Shown here: piece by piece, positions 1 through 5,757 of the stretch
How the letters are laid out: every line of letters starts with the position of its first letter
How positions within the stretch are numbered: the first letter of the stretch is position 1
NCBI GenBank assembly: GCA_023253575.1
Contig: JALRGB010000058.1
Coordinates: 1-5,757 of the forward strand
DNA: 5,757 nt
Reading direction: 5' to 3'
Source: Verrucomicrobiales bacterium
Lineage (GTDB): Bacteria; Verrucomicrobiota; Verrucomicrobiia; Verrucomicrobiales; V1-33
Translations under genes and position numbers: made by a program
The notes under the pieces: generated by a model
Seen by the model: the letters and a program-made list of their open reading frames with translations, nothing else
Told to the model about the DNA's origin: nothing
Databases searched by the model: none

Positions 1-225
1 GTCAGCTTCGCCATTTTCCATGAGAGTGCCGGTGGCGCCATCTCCGGTCAGCGCCATGAAGGGTAGTTGCGCCTGCGCGCATGGCACCCATTGGCCGAGA
101 GTGGCCAATGGCAAAGCGAGGGAAGTGAGTAGGTGGCGCAGTGGTTTGCGGGGTCGCAATGGTGGAAGATCTGATGGTTCAATCATAATTTCTTGCGTGG
201 TTGGTTGATGATTGAGTGGAGTCAT
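1..225 (-). CDS. Exported protein of unknown function, N-terminal part (cut by left edge)
   Basis: The frame stays open from an ATG at 225 down to position 1, giving 75 codons; the rest lies outside the window. An internal ATG at 186 is the other possible start. From Met-186 the protein has a basic stretch (RPRKPLRH), then a hydrophobic core (LLTSLALPLATLG), then a signal peptidase I-like site ending in AQA before QLPF, so it is very probably exported. The mature part begins LPFMALTGDGATGTLMENGE, which I do not recognise. I chose 225 because that ATG overlaps the stop of a six-codon ORF with a strong ribosome binding site (coupled restart). The 186 start gives a more usual signal-peptide length but has only a weak purine stretch in front. 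The gene has the same direction as the regulator at 458-1522 and lies 232 bp downstream of it. A palindromic operator candidate at 306-323 precedes it. Confidence 0.6.
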   Translation of the reverse strand, partial: MTPLNHQPTTQEIMIEPSDLPPLRPRKPLRHLLTSLALPLATLGQWVPCAQAQLPFMALTGDGATGTLMENGEAD

Positions 226-242
226 TTTCTGTTGGGTATCAT
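222..242 (-). other. Six-codon leader ORF overlapping the start of the exported-protein gene
   Basis: On the minus strand an AGGAGG motif (252-247) sits four bases before an ATG at 242. This opens the peptide MIPNRK, which ends at a TGA at 224-222. The stop overlaps the ATG at 225-223 as ATGA, and that ATG is in frame with the exported protein. The best ribosome binding site of the region therefore serves this mini-ORF and not the main gene, which suggests translational coupling. It could also be a single-base change that split one longer N-terminus. It is too short to judge by composition. Confidence 0.35.
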
Positions 243-291
243 GCGTCCTCCTCTGAGGGATGAAAGGAAACTGTTGATCTTACGGTCAGGT

Positions 292-297
292 ATTTTA
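292..297 (-). promoter_or_regulatory. Possible -10 box of the leftward exported-protein gene
   Basis: Read on the minus strand this is TAAAAT, one mismatch from TATAAT. It lies eight bases downstream of the palindrome at 306-323. No good -35 hexamer is present at 16-18 bases; the palindrome occupies that place. If the box is real, a protein bound to the palindrome would block RNA polymerase, or contact it as an activator. It is a short AT-rich motif and could occur by chance. Confidence 0.3.
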
Positions 298-305
298 ACT
301 CACTG

Positions 306-323
306 TTGTCCTAAATTAGGGCA
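306..323. promoter_or_regulatory. Operator candidate, copy 1 (palindrome TTGTCCTAAATTAGGGCA)
   Basis: Bases 307-323 form an inverted repeat of the form TGnCCTAA-N-TTAGGnCA: eight-base arms around a central base, with one mismatched pair. A closely matching site is at 1670-1687 (15 of 18 bases the same). Copy 1 is about 80 bp upstream of the leftward exported-protein start and just upstream of its possible -10 box. Size and symmetry fit a dimeric winged-helix (GntR-type) regulator, and such a regulator is encoded between the two copies. Binding by that protein is an inference. Confidence 0.6.
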
Positions 324-457
324 GCGCGGGGGGCATGGTTTGGGGCGGAGGCCTTCGGCTCAAAAGCAAATTCCGGTCATGATCCCGATCTTGGACGCGA
401 CTTGAAATCCCGCAGGTTCGCCAGCGCGAGTGCCATCCTGTCTCTTTCTCTATGCAC

Positions 458-1522
458 TCATCGGCCCGGTGGCGTACCAATCGTACCCCCCTCGATGAAC
501 TCGGCGTTAATCAAGCTACGCTTGATGACGTGCTTTCCGGCCGCGATCTGGTTGGCCCATCGGAGTACATGATTGCCCAGAGGACTGGAATCCCAGTTGA
601 AGTGGGAAACCACCGGATCGAACCATGTGAACCAGCGATCCGGGTCATGACAGACTATCGACACATCACGCGGCACACAGAGACCTCGACGGGAAAGGAA
701 TAATTGGGCCGCGTAAAACATGGGAGGTTCATCAATGAACAAGGCTGTGGGCGGGGTTTTACCGAACAGCGACTCAAGACAGCGATGGTAGCTTTCTACG
801 TCGTTCTCCCAATCCGGCAGATTGTATGGACCGGTTGGGATGCCATGTGCCTCCAGTTCCGCGAGAAAGATCCGCTCGAGGAGTCCCGGGCTCGGCTTAC
901 GCCGATCCGTTCTCGCGAGCAAGACGATCCTGCGGTGTCCCAGTTTGACCAGCCTGTCCACGGCCCTGTGCATCGCGGCAGCTTTGTCGATCCTCACCGA
1001 AGAAATCGGGAGTTGGGAACACCTTCCGAATAACGCAAACGCCGGAACCGCTTGCCGTGAAAACCACTCAAGGACCTGACGCGGGCCACATATGATCACC
1101 CAAGCATCCGTCTCTATGCCTCTTGCATACTTCGCTACTCGACGCAGATCCATGCCCAGATCCATCAATGACTTCTCGGCGATCGTGGAGGAGTGGCCTG
1201 CACGGGTCAGTCGATGGCTCAAATCGTTGTAACTCATCTGCACGGGATTCGTTTGCTCATAGACCATGAAGGCAATCTTTAACGCGCTTCTCGCTTGGGC
1301 CTGAGTGGCGATGCGTCTCCTGCGTCCTACGCCTTGCGCAATGAGCAGCCCGTCCCGCTCGAGCAAGCGCAGGGCGCTTTCCACGGTTTTGGCGTTCACG
1401 CCGAATTCGATGGCCAGGTCCTCCCGGCCCGGAATCTCATAATGCCATTTGCCGCTGGCCAATTCTTCGCGCAAATACGCCGCCACTTGCTCGATTTTAC
1501 TGAGAAACCTCAATGGCGCCAT
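458..1522 (-). CDS. GntR-LacI chimeric transcriptional regulator, sugar-responsive type
   Basis: This is a complete gene of 354 residues. Residues about 5-75 form a GntR-type winged helix: the recognition part is GREDLAIEFGVNAKTVESALRLL, followed by the wing, ending in a basic GVGRRRRI. Residues about 80-350 resemble the LacI/GalR periplasmic-binding-like effector domain. Its signs are a conserved helix and strand (AVDRLVKLGHRRIVLLA, 187-203), PTALFIDEPP (258-267), the segment VPRDVSIVCHDPD (283-295) and a typical end, EGGTIGTPP (344-352). Bacillus AraR has the same GntR plus LacI architecture and is released from DNA by a sugar. The ligand here is unknown. The ATG at 1522 is the only reasonable start, because an in-frame stop lies a few codons upstream; no Shine-Dalgarno precedes it, so the message may be leaderless. 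It lies between two blocks of exported-protein genes with matching palindromes in front of each, so it probably controls both. Confidence 0.9.
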   Translation of the reverse strand: MAPLRFLSKIEQVAAYLREELASGKWHYEIPGREDLAIEFGVNAKTVESALRLLERDGLLIAQGVGRRRRIATQAQARSALKIAFMVYEQTNPVQMSYNDLSHRLTRAGHSSTIAEKSLMDLGMDLRRVAKYARGIETDAWVIICGPRQVLEWFSRQAVPAFALFGRCSQLPISSVRIDKAAAMHRAVDRLVKLGHRRIVLLARTDRRKPSPGLLERIFLAELEAHGIPTGPYNLPDWENDVESYHRCLESLFGKTPPTALFIDEPPMFYAAQLFLSRRGLCVPRDVSIVCHDPDRWFTWFDPVVSHFNWDSSPLGNHVLRWANQIAAGKHVIKRSLINAEFIEGGTIGTPPGR

Positions 1523-1528
1523 TCGTCG

Positions 1529-1557
1529 TGATTAGCCCAAAGACGGGAAACTGTCGA
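1529..1557 (-). promoter_or_regulatory. Possible promoter of the regulator gene
   Basis: On the minus strand TCGACA (1557-1552, one mismatch from TTGACA) is followed by GCTAAT (1536-1531) at a 15-base spacing, or TAATCA (1534-1529) at 17 bases. Transcription from it would begin within a few bases of the ATG at 1522. That would fit the missing Shine-Dalgarno and a leaderless mRNA. The -10 match is weak whichever hexamer is taken. Confidence 0.25.
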
Positions 1558-1669
1558 TGCGAATCCTTGGGGGGAGGAGCCTGAAACGATGAATGGGGCG
1601 TGGGGGACGGGCTCTCCATCACGTGGGACGACGGCGTTGCCAAGTATCCGCGCGATGCGGTTGGTACAC

Positions 1670-1687
1670 TTGTCCTATTTTAGGTCA
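1670..1687. promoter_or_regulatory. Operator candidate, copy 2 (TTGTCCTATTTTAGGTCA)
   Basis: The site has the same outline as copy 1 at 306-323 (TGtCCTA-nn-TTAGGnCA) and differs only at the two central positions and one flank base. It lies 142 bp upstream of the GTG of the DUF6288-type gene and about 147 bp upstream of the regulator start, so it could act on both. Its left end, TTGTCC, could be a -35 box (four of six), but the best -10 candidate on the plus strand, TAGACA at 1695-1700, is poor. As in copy 1, the -10-like element lies seven to eight bases after the palindrome in the direction of the controlled gene. Confidence 0.6.
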
Positions 1688-1731
1688 GCTGAAGTAGACA
1701 TTCTCTCTGTCATTTCCTGCCCGGGCCAGCT

Positions 1732-1818
1732 ATGATGCCAAGTGCGACCTCCGCCAAATCATTCATGAAGAAATTCCTGATCCTCGTCCTTTCCACTTTT
1801 TCCCTTTTGCCTTTCTGA
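1732..1818 (+). CDS. Short hydrophobic leader-like ORF
   Basis: The ORF has 28 codons from ATG at 1732. From the internal ATG at 1765 the peptide is MKKFLILVLSTFSLLPF, which reads like a signal peptide or a single membrane segment with a lysine-rich start. Its TGA stop (1816-1818) lies inside the Shine-Dalgarno of the next gene, whose GTG begins 11 bases later. Ribosomes ending here would cover or release that site, so a leader role by translational coupling is possible. It may also be a remnant of an exported small protein or lipoprotein broken by a stop, or chance. Neither start has a clear ribosome binding site. Confidence 0.3.
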   Translation: MMPSATSAKSFMKKFLILVLSTFSLLPF

Positions 1819-1821
1819 GGA
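1816..1821 (+). promoter_or_regulatory. Ribosome binding site deciding the GTG start at 1830
   Basis: TGAGGA lies eight bases before the GTG at 1830-1832. It supports the GTG start, which gives a complete signal peptide. Confidence 0.6.
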
Positions 1822-1829
1822 CCTGCATT

Positions 1830-4316
1830 GTGAAAACATCTATCAAAACCATCGGCCTGCTGGCCGTATTCGCGATGGGCCTCACCCGCCCGCTTTTCTC
1901 TCAAGTCCCCGACCTCACCAAGGACACAAAGACGGTCGACCGCGAACTCACCTACAATCTGGGGGCGACCGGCTTGCGGGGCTGGATCTATACTAAGGCG
2001 GCGGACAATCTCGATGCTGCGCAAGGTCGCACCACGCTGGCCAGTCGGCAGATTTTGGTCACTCATGTGGGAGCCGGATCACCTGCGGACGGGGTCGTGA
2101 TGGTGGACGATGTGATCCTTGGTGTGGATGGCAAGCCATTCGGCGACGACGCGCGTAAATCTATCGCTTTGGCTATTCAGGCAGCGGAAACGGACGCTCG
2201 GGGCGGGGTGCTCAAACTCAACGTTTGGCGAGCGGGTCAAGCGAAGGATCTCGCGTTAAAGCTCTCCGTGATGGGCGCTTATAGCGAGACCGCGCCATGG
2301 AACTGCGAGAAATCAAAACGTATCCTCGAGGGCGCCATCAAGGTGCTCGAAAAAGAAACCCTAGAGCCGAACTGGGCTGGATCCATCCAAGGACTGGCCT
2401 TGCTCGCTACGGGTCAGTCGGAATACCTACCAAAGCTGCGCGACTTCGCTCTCGATCTGGCCAAAGAAAATCTCGATCCTGACAAGAAACCCGTCGGTCC
2501 CAACTGGGGTGATACTTGGAACATGGGCTATCGCCTGCTGTTTGTCTGCGAATATTACATGGTTACCCGCGACCAGGATGTGCTGCCCTGGATCGAAAAA
2601 AGTGCTCTGAAGCTGGCTCGGGGCCAGAGTATGTATGGGACCTTCGGCCATGGTTTTGCCGCGCTCAGCAAGGATGGCAAATTCAATGGTTCTGTACCGC
2701 CTTACGGTCCCGTCAACATGGCTGGACTCCCTGCGAACCTCGCCATCGTACTGGCCAACAAATGCGGCGTGAAGCACCCGGAAATCGATCGGGCCATGAT
2801 CCGTGCGGCTGGGTTTTTCGGTTACTTTACCGACAAGGGTGCCATTCCTTATGGCGAGCACGAACCGTGGCCCTACCATGAGAACAACGGCAAGAATTCC
2901 ATCACTGCAGTGATGTTTGCCGCGATTGGCAACAAGCCGAAGGAGACGGAGTTCTTCACTCGCATGGCCACGGCAGGTTTCGCCAGTCGAGAATACGGTC
3001 ACACTGGGCAGGGATTTAGCTATCTGTGGAGTGGTCTCGGTGCTGCGGTCGGCGGACCCGAGACGGCGGCTGCGTTTTTCCGCCAGTCTTCGTGGCACCT
3101 TGATCTGGTTCGTCGCTCGGATGGATCTTTCACCTATGACGGCGGCGAACAATACGGAGCCGGGCAGACGGATGACAATACCTACTTTGGAAACAGCAGT
3201 TACTATGGGCTGAGTCCTGCCGCCACTTATGTGCTCACCTATGCGCTCCCACTGCGGAAACTCGTTATCACCGGCCGCGACTTGGATGCTTCGGGTTGGC
3301 TGACCAAGGCAGAGGCCGCCGCTGCCGTGGCCGCCGGCCATTTTGATCTCGATCGACGCGAGTTGTCCCCTGCGGAGTTGATAGCCGCCTTTAGTAACTG
3401 GTCGCCGATCGTCCGCGGCTGGGCGGCCGAGGAGCTGGCGGCGCGCCCCGAGTCCAAGGGGATGGTGGCCGACCTCATCAAACTCGCCGACAGCGGCAAT
3501 CCGCATCAAATGCAGGGTGCCTGTGAGGCGTTAGGAAGAATCAATACTCCCGAAGCACTGCCCGTCCTGGTCAAACAACTCGCCCACTCGGACCGTTGGG
3601 TGCGCTACAAGGCGGCCGAGGCTCTGAGAAAAATGGGTGAGACGGCCAAGCCGGCCCTCGAGAGCATTCTCAAGGCGCTCGAGGAGACCGCGGAACCCTT
3701 GTGGCCGATACGTTGGGAAGACCCCGTGCAAATCGCGCACGGCCAGTTGGCTGCGGCCGTGTTTTCCGGTCCGCTGAGGGAGGAGCTCAACACCGTGAAT
3801 CCCACGTTGCGAAACCAAGCCATCCGCGCGGTGTCCACCAATCCGGACGGCATGGCTCGGGCCACGCTCGAACATTGTTTCCAGAACCAACTGAGCGAAG
3901 AGGATGTTATTCTTCTCGCCCCGGTCATTCTCACCGCTGTAGAAAGCCCCAGTCCGGCCGATACCATGTTCAACAATGTGATCCGCATGGCGGGCTTGAA
4001 GGCGCTGGCCAAATATCATTTTGAAGAAGGGATTGCGGCAGCGGTTGGTCTGGCGAAGACCCAAGGCGGCCATGGCAGCGAAAGCCGCACGGGCGAGATC
4101 ATGGAAATGATCACCGGCTACGGATCCGCCGCCAAGCCGCAGATTCCGGCGCTGAGGGAGTTGATAGCCAGCTTGAACGCCGAGGTCGAGCGCGGGGATT
4201 TTCCTAACGATCTCAACAAACGGCGTGTCGGCGCTGTTGAGGAAGCCATCAAGGCCGTCGAAGCGGCCAAGGATCATCCGCCGCTCCGCAGTACTACGTC
4301 CGCATCTGTGCCATGA
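1830..4316 (+). CDS. Exported DUF6288-type protein: PDZ-like domain, helical toroid-like core, HEAT repeats
   Basis: The gene encodes 828 residues and starts at GTG after TGAGGA. Residues 1-25 are a signal peptide (MKTSIKTIGLLAVFAMG, cleavage near FSQ), so it works in the periplasm or outside. Residues about 45-147 look like a PDZ domain: VTHVGAGSPADG (78-89), then DDVILGVDGKPF (93-104), ending in LKLNVWRAG. Residues about 155-480 are an alpha-helical region rich in Gly, His and aromatic residues, with GQSMYGTFGHGF (265-276), YGEHEPWPYHENNGKN (341-356), GHTGQGFSYLWSG (390-402) and a Gly/Tyr-rich segment at 431-462. This layout suggests an alpha/alpha toroid like those of terpenoid-cyclase or polysaccharide-lyase folds. 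Residues about 525-815 carry HEAT-like helix pairs (such as RWVRYKAAEALRKMG, 589-603). From memory this matches DUF6288 proteins of Planctomycetota and Verrucomicrobiota, whose function is unknown. The esterase gene follows after 95 bp with no terminator between, so they probably form an operon. An enzymatic role on glycans is inference only. Confidence 0.85.
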   Translation: MKTSIKTIGLLAVFAMGLTRPLFSQVPDLTKDTKTVDRELTYNLGATGLRGWIYTKAADNLDAAQGRTTLASRQILVTHVGAGSPADGVVMVDDVILGVDGKPFGDDARKSIALAIQAAETDARGGVLKLNVWRAGQAKDLALKLSVMGAYSETAPWNCEKSKRILEGAIKVLEKETLEPNWAGSIQGLALLATGQSEYLPKLRDFALDLAKENLDPDKKPVGPNWGDTWNMGYRLLFVCEYYMVTRDQDVLPWIEKSALKLARGQSMYGTFGHGFAALSKDGKFNGSVPPYGPVNMAGLPANLAIVLANKCGVKHPEIDRAMIRAAGFFGYFTDKGAIPYGEHEPWPYHENNGKNSITAVMFAAIGNKPKETEFFTRMATAGFASREYGHTGQGFSYLWSGLGAAVGGPETAAAFFRQSSWHLDLVRRSDGSFTYDGGEQYGAGQTDDNTYFGNSSYYGLSPAATYVLTYALPLRKLVITGRDLDASGWLTKAEAAAAVAAGHFDLDRRELSPAELIAAFSNWSPIVRGWAAEELAARPESKGMVADLIKLADSGNPHQMQGACEALGRINTPEALPVLVKQLAHSDRWVRYKAAEALRKMGETAKPALESILKALEETAEPLWPIRWEDPVQIAHGQLAAAVFSGPLREELNTVNPTLRNQAIRAVSTNPDGMARATLEHCFQNQLSEEDVILLAPVILTAVESPSPADTMFNNVIRMAGLKALAKYHFEEGIAAAVGLAKTQGGHGSESRTGEIMEMITGYGSAAKPQIPALRELIASLNAEVERGDFPNDLNKRRVGAVEEAIKAVEAAKDHPPLRSTTSASVP

Positions 4317-4411
4317 GTGGAACCAAATAATCGCTCCATACAATGCTCTCTCCGTAAGCTGATTAAGCACTCATGAGTTAGATTGCCAAAAAAGTAAATT
4401 TCAACGAATCG

Positions 4412-5757
4412 ATGACAATGAAACCCACTGTAATCCTGACCGCAGCGCTGCTCTGCGTCCTCTCGCCCATCTCCTTTGCCAAGCCGCTCAAGGTATTCAT
4501 CTTGGCGGGCCAGTCCAACATGGAGGGGCATGCGGCGGTCAGTACTTTTGATTATATTGGCAAAGACCCGCTAACGGCACCTATTCTTAAGGAGATGCGC
4601 AATCCCGATGGGACCCCACGGGTCTGTGACAAAGTCTGGATGTCTTATTTGACCGGCCCTTATGATGGCAGTGCCAATGGCGAGGGGCTGGGGAAACTGA
4701 CCGCCGGCTTTGGCGAACGTGGAAACAACCCCACCCAGGATGGCGGAAAGATCGGTCCCGAGTTCACCTTCGGGATCTATATGGAGAAAGAACTGAAGGA
4801 GCCGATTTTGCTTATTAAAACCGCCTGGGGCGGCAGGTCACTCAACACTGAATTCCGTCCGCCCAGTGCCGGGCAATACAAGCTGCCCAAGGAGATTCAG
4901 GAACAGTGGGACGCGCATCCTCAGGGTGCCCACGGCATTCCCAAAGCCGAGGACCGGAAAAAATGGCAGGATGAAAAAGATGCCGCCTCGGGGGTGTTTT
5001 ACCGAATGATGATCGAACATGTTCAGAAGGTGACCAAAGACATCAAGCGGGTCTGTCCGGCGTATGACGAAAAGGCTGGCTATGAACTGGCTGGTTTTGT
5101 CTGGCTTCAGGGGTTTAACGACCTCGTTGATGGGACAACTTATCCCGGTCCCGATCAACCTGGAAAATACGATGTTTATTCAGACCTGCTGGCTAAGTTT
5201 ATTCGCGATGTTCGCAAAGACCTGTCAGCTCCGAAGATGCCATTTGTGATCGGCGTGCTGGGGGTCGGCGGTGAGAGTGAAAATGAGATTTTCCGCAAGG
5301 CCATGGCCGCGCCGGCCGACATGCCCGAATTCAAGGGTAACGTGATTGCTGTTGAGACCGCGCCTTTCTGGGACAAGGACATTGCCGCGGCAGAACCCAA
5401 GCAGGGCGAGTATAACAATATCGTGAGTACGGCGCACACATTCACAAAAGATGGAACTTTGGATAGGGAACGGAAATGGGATCATTACTGGAAACCAGTG
5501 GGCAAGTCTCTGCCAGGGGAACAGATTTGGCGCTTCGCGACGATTGATGCCACCGAAAAAAAGGACAAGCTGGAACAATATGATGGCCGGCGATTCCGTG
5601 ACATCACGCTGCCGACCGGGATGGAGAATTGGTATAGGCCTGACTTCGATGACAGCCAATGGACGGAAGGTAAGGCCCCCATCGGAAAGGGTGTCTGGGA
5701 TCACAGCGGAATTAAACTGGAGAAATTTCCCTCAACATGGGGAGAGGGCGAATTTCT
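4412..5757 (+). CDS. Exported sialate O-acetylesterase-like (SASA) esterase, 3' end outside window
   Basis: The frame is open from ATG 4412 to the right edge, 448 full codons. Met at 4418 is an equally likely start; neither has a clear Shine-Dalgarno. Residues 1-23 are a signal peptide ending in SFA. The SGNH/SASA fold shows in KVFILAGQSNMEG (27-39), with Ser-35 the expected nucleophile; GPEFTFG (115-121); KTAWGGRSL (136-144), the oxyanion-region block; and GFVWLQGFNDL (228-238), where most SASA members have WxQGE. From about 385 the sequence changes to a beta-sandwich-like stretch (WYRPDFDDSQW, then GKAPIGKG), as seen in galactose-binding-like domains, so the enzyme seems to carry an inserted or C-terminal glycan-binding module. 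The Asp/His catalytic pair is not evident and may follow beyond the edge. Such enzymes remove acetyl groups from sialic acids, xylan or other glycans; the substrate cannot be read here. It is probably co-transcribed with the DUF6288-type gene. Confidence 0.85.
   Translation, partial: MTMKPTVILTAALLCVLSPISFAKPLKVFILAGQSNMEGHAAVSTFDYIGKDPLTAPILKEMRNPDGTPRVCDKVWMSYLTGPYDGSANGEGLGKLTAGFGERGNNPTQDGGKIGPEFTFGIYMEKELKEPILLIKTAWGGRSLNTEFRPPSAGQYKLPKEIQEQWDAHPQGAHGIPKAEDRKKWQDEKDAASGVFYRMMIEHVQKVTKDIKRVCPAYDEKAGYELAGFVWLQGFNDLVDGTTYPGPDQPGKYDVYSDLLAKFIRDVRKDLSAPKMPFVIGVLGVGGESENEIFRKAMAAPADMPEFKGNVIAVETAPFWDKDIAAAEPKQGEYNNIVSTAHTFTKDGTLDRERKWDHYWKPVGKSLPGEQIWRFATIDATEKKDKLEQYDGRRFRDITLPTGMENWYRPDFDDSQWTEGKAPIGKGVWDHSGIKLEKFPSTWGEGEF

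Larger units (their letters stand above)
1523..1829. other. Divergent intergenic region between regulator and DUF6288-type gene
   Basis: About 300 bp lies between the two divergent genes. It holds the possible regulator promoter next to 1522, a G-rich stretch around 1568-1613, the second operator copy at 1670-1687 and a short hydrophobic ORF at 1732-1818. I see no tRNA, hairpin terminator or mobile-element end. Confidence 0.5.

Noticed and set aside
347..361. Possible hairpin (GGAGGCCTTCGGCTC) downstream of the regulator
   Set aside because: It has only five base pairs with a bulge, and no T-run follows on either strand, so it is not a convincing intrinsic terminator.
452..1531. Plus-strand frames opposite the regulator
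   Set aside because: They overlap the regulator antisense, and its GntR and LacI-type motifs are unambiguous.
1589..1735. 48-codon plus-strand ORF with a good GGAGGAG upstream
   Set aside because: It runs straight through operator copy 2, has an unremarkable composition and no recognisable motif. The purine run is part of a G-rich stretch, so the ribosome binding site is probably coincidental.
2427..4370. Long minus-strand frames opposite the DUF6288-type gene (2427-3509 and 3531-4370)
   Set aside because: They lie antisense to a clear 828-residue gene with signal peptide and domains, and their translations are Arg/Gly-rich without recognisable motifs. They are by-products of GC-rich codon use.
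4369..4378. Perfect 10-bp palindrome ACTCATGAGT in the gap before the esterase gene
   Set aside because: It is short, occurs once, and is unlike the two operator copies; chance is sufficient.
4838..5704. Minus-strand frames opposite the esterase gene
   Set aside because: The plus strand here carries the conserved SASA blocks in one continuous frame, and the antisense frames show no family motif.

Overview
The window looks like part of a polysaccharide-utilisation or secreted-enzyme locus from a moderately GC-rich bacterium, most likely Verrucomicrobiota or a related PVC lineage (Planctomycetota, Lentisphaerota). The taxonomic guess is an inference from gene content. A DUF6288-type PDZ/HEAT secreted protein, a sialate O-acetylesterase-like (SASA) esterase and a GntR-LacI chimeric regulator are a typical combination there.

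Layout: (1) Positions 1-225, minus strand: the N-terminal end of an unrecognised exported protein that runs off the left edge. A six-codon ORF with a strong Shine-Dalgarno overlaps its start as ATGA. (2) Positions 226-457: the control region of that gene, with a palindromic operator candidate at 306-323. (3) Positions 458-1522, minus strand: a complete regulator of 354 residues, with a GntR winged helix followed by a LacI/GalR-type sugar-sensing domain. (4) Positions 1523-1829: a divergent intergenic region with a second copy of the same palindrome at 1670-1687 and a short hydrophobic ORF at 1732-1818. (5) Positions 1830-4316, plus strand: an 828-residue exported protein with a PDZ-like domain, an alpha-helical toroid-like middle part and HEAT repeats. 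(6) Positions 4412-5757, plus strand: an exported SASA-family esterase, cut by the right edge.

The main new observation is a pair of near-identical 18-bp inverted-repeat sites (15 of 18 bases shared). They lie on either side of the regulator gene, one upstream of each block of exported-protein genes. The simplest reading is a local regulon: the regulator senses a sugar released from a glycan and controls both the leftward exported gene and the rightward DUF6288-esterase operon. The esterase would remove O-acetyl groups from a glycan. The role of the DUF6288 protein is unknown.
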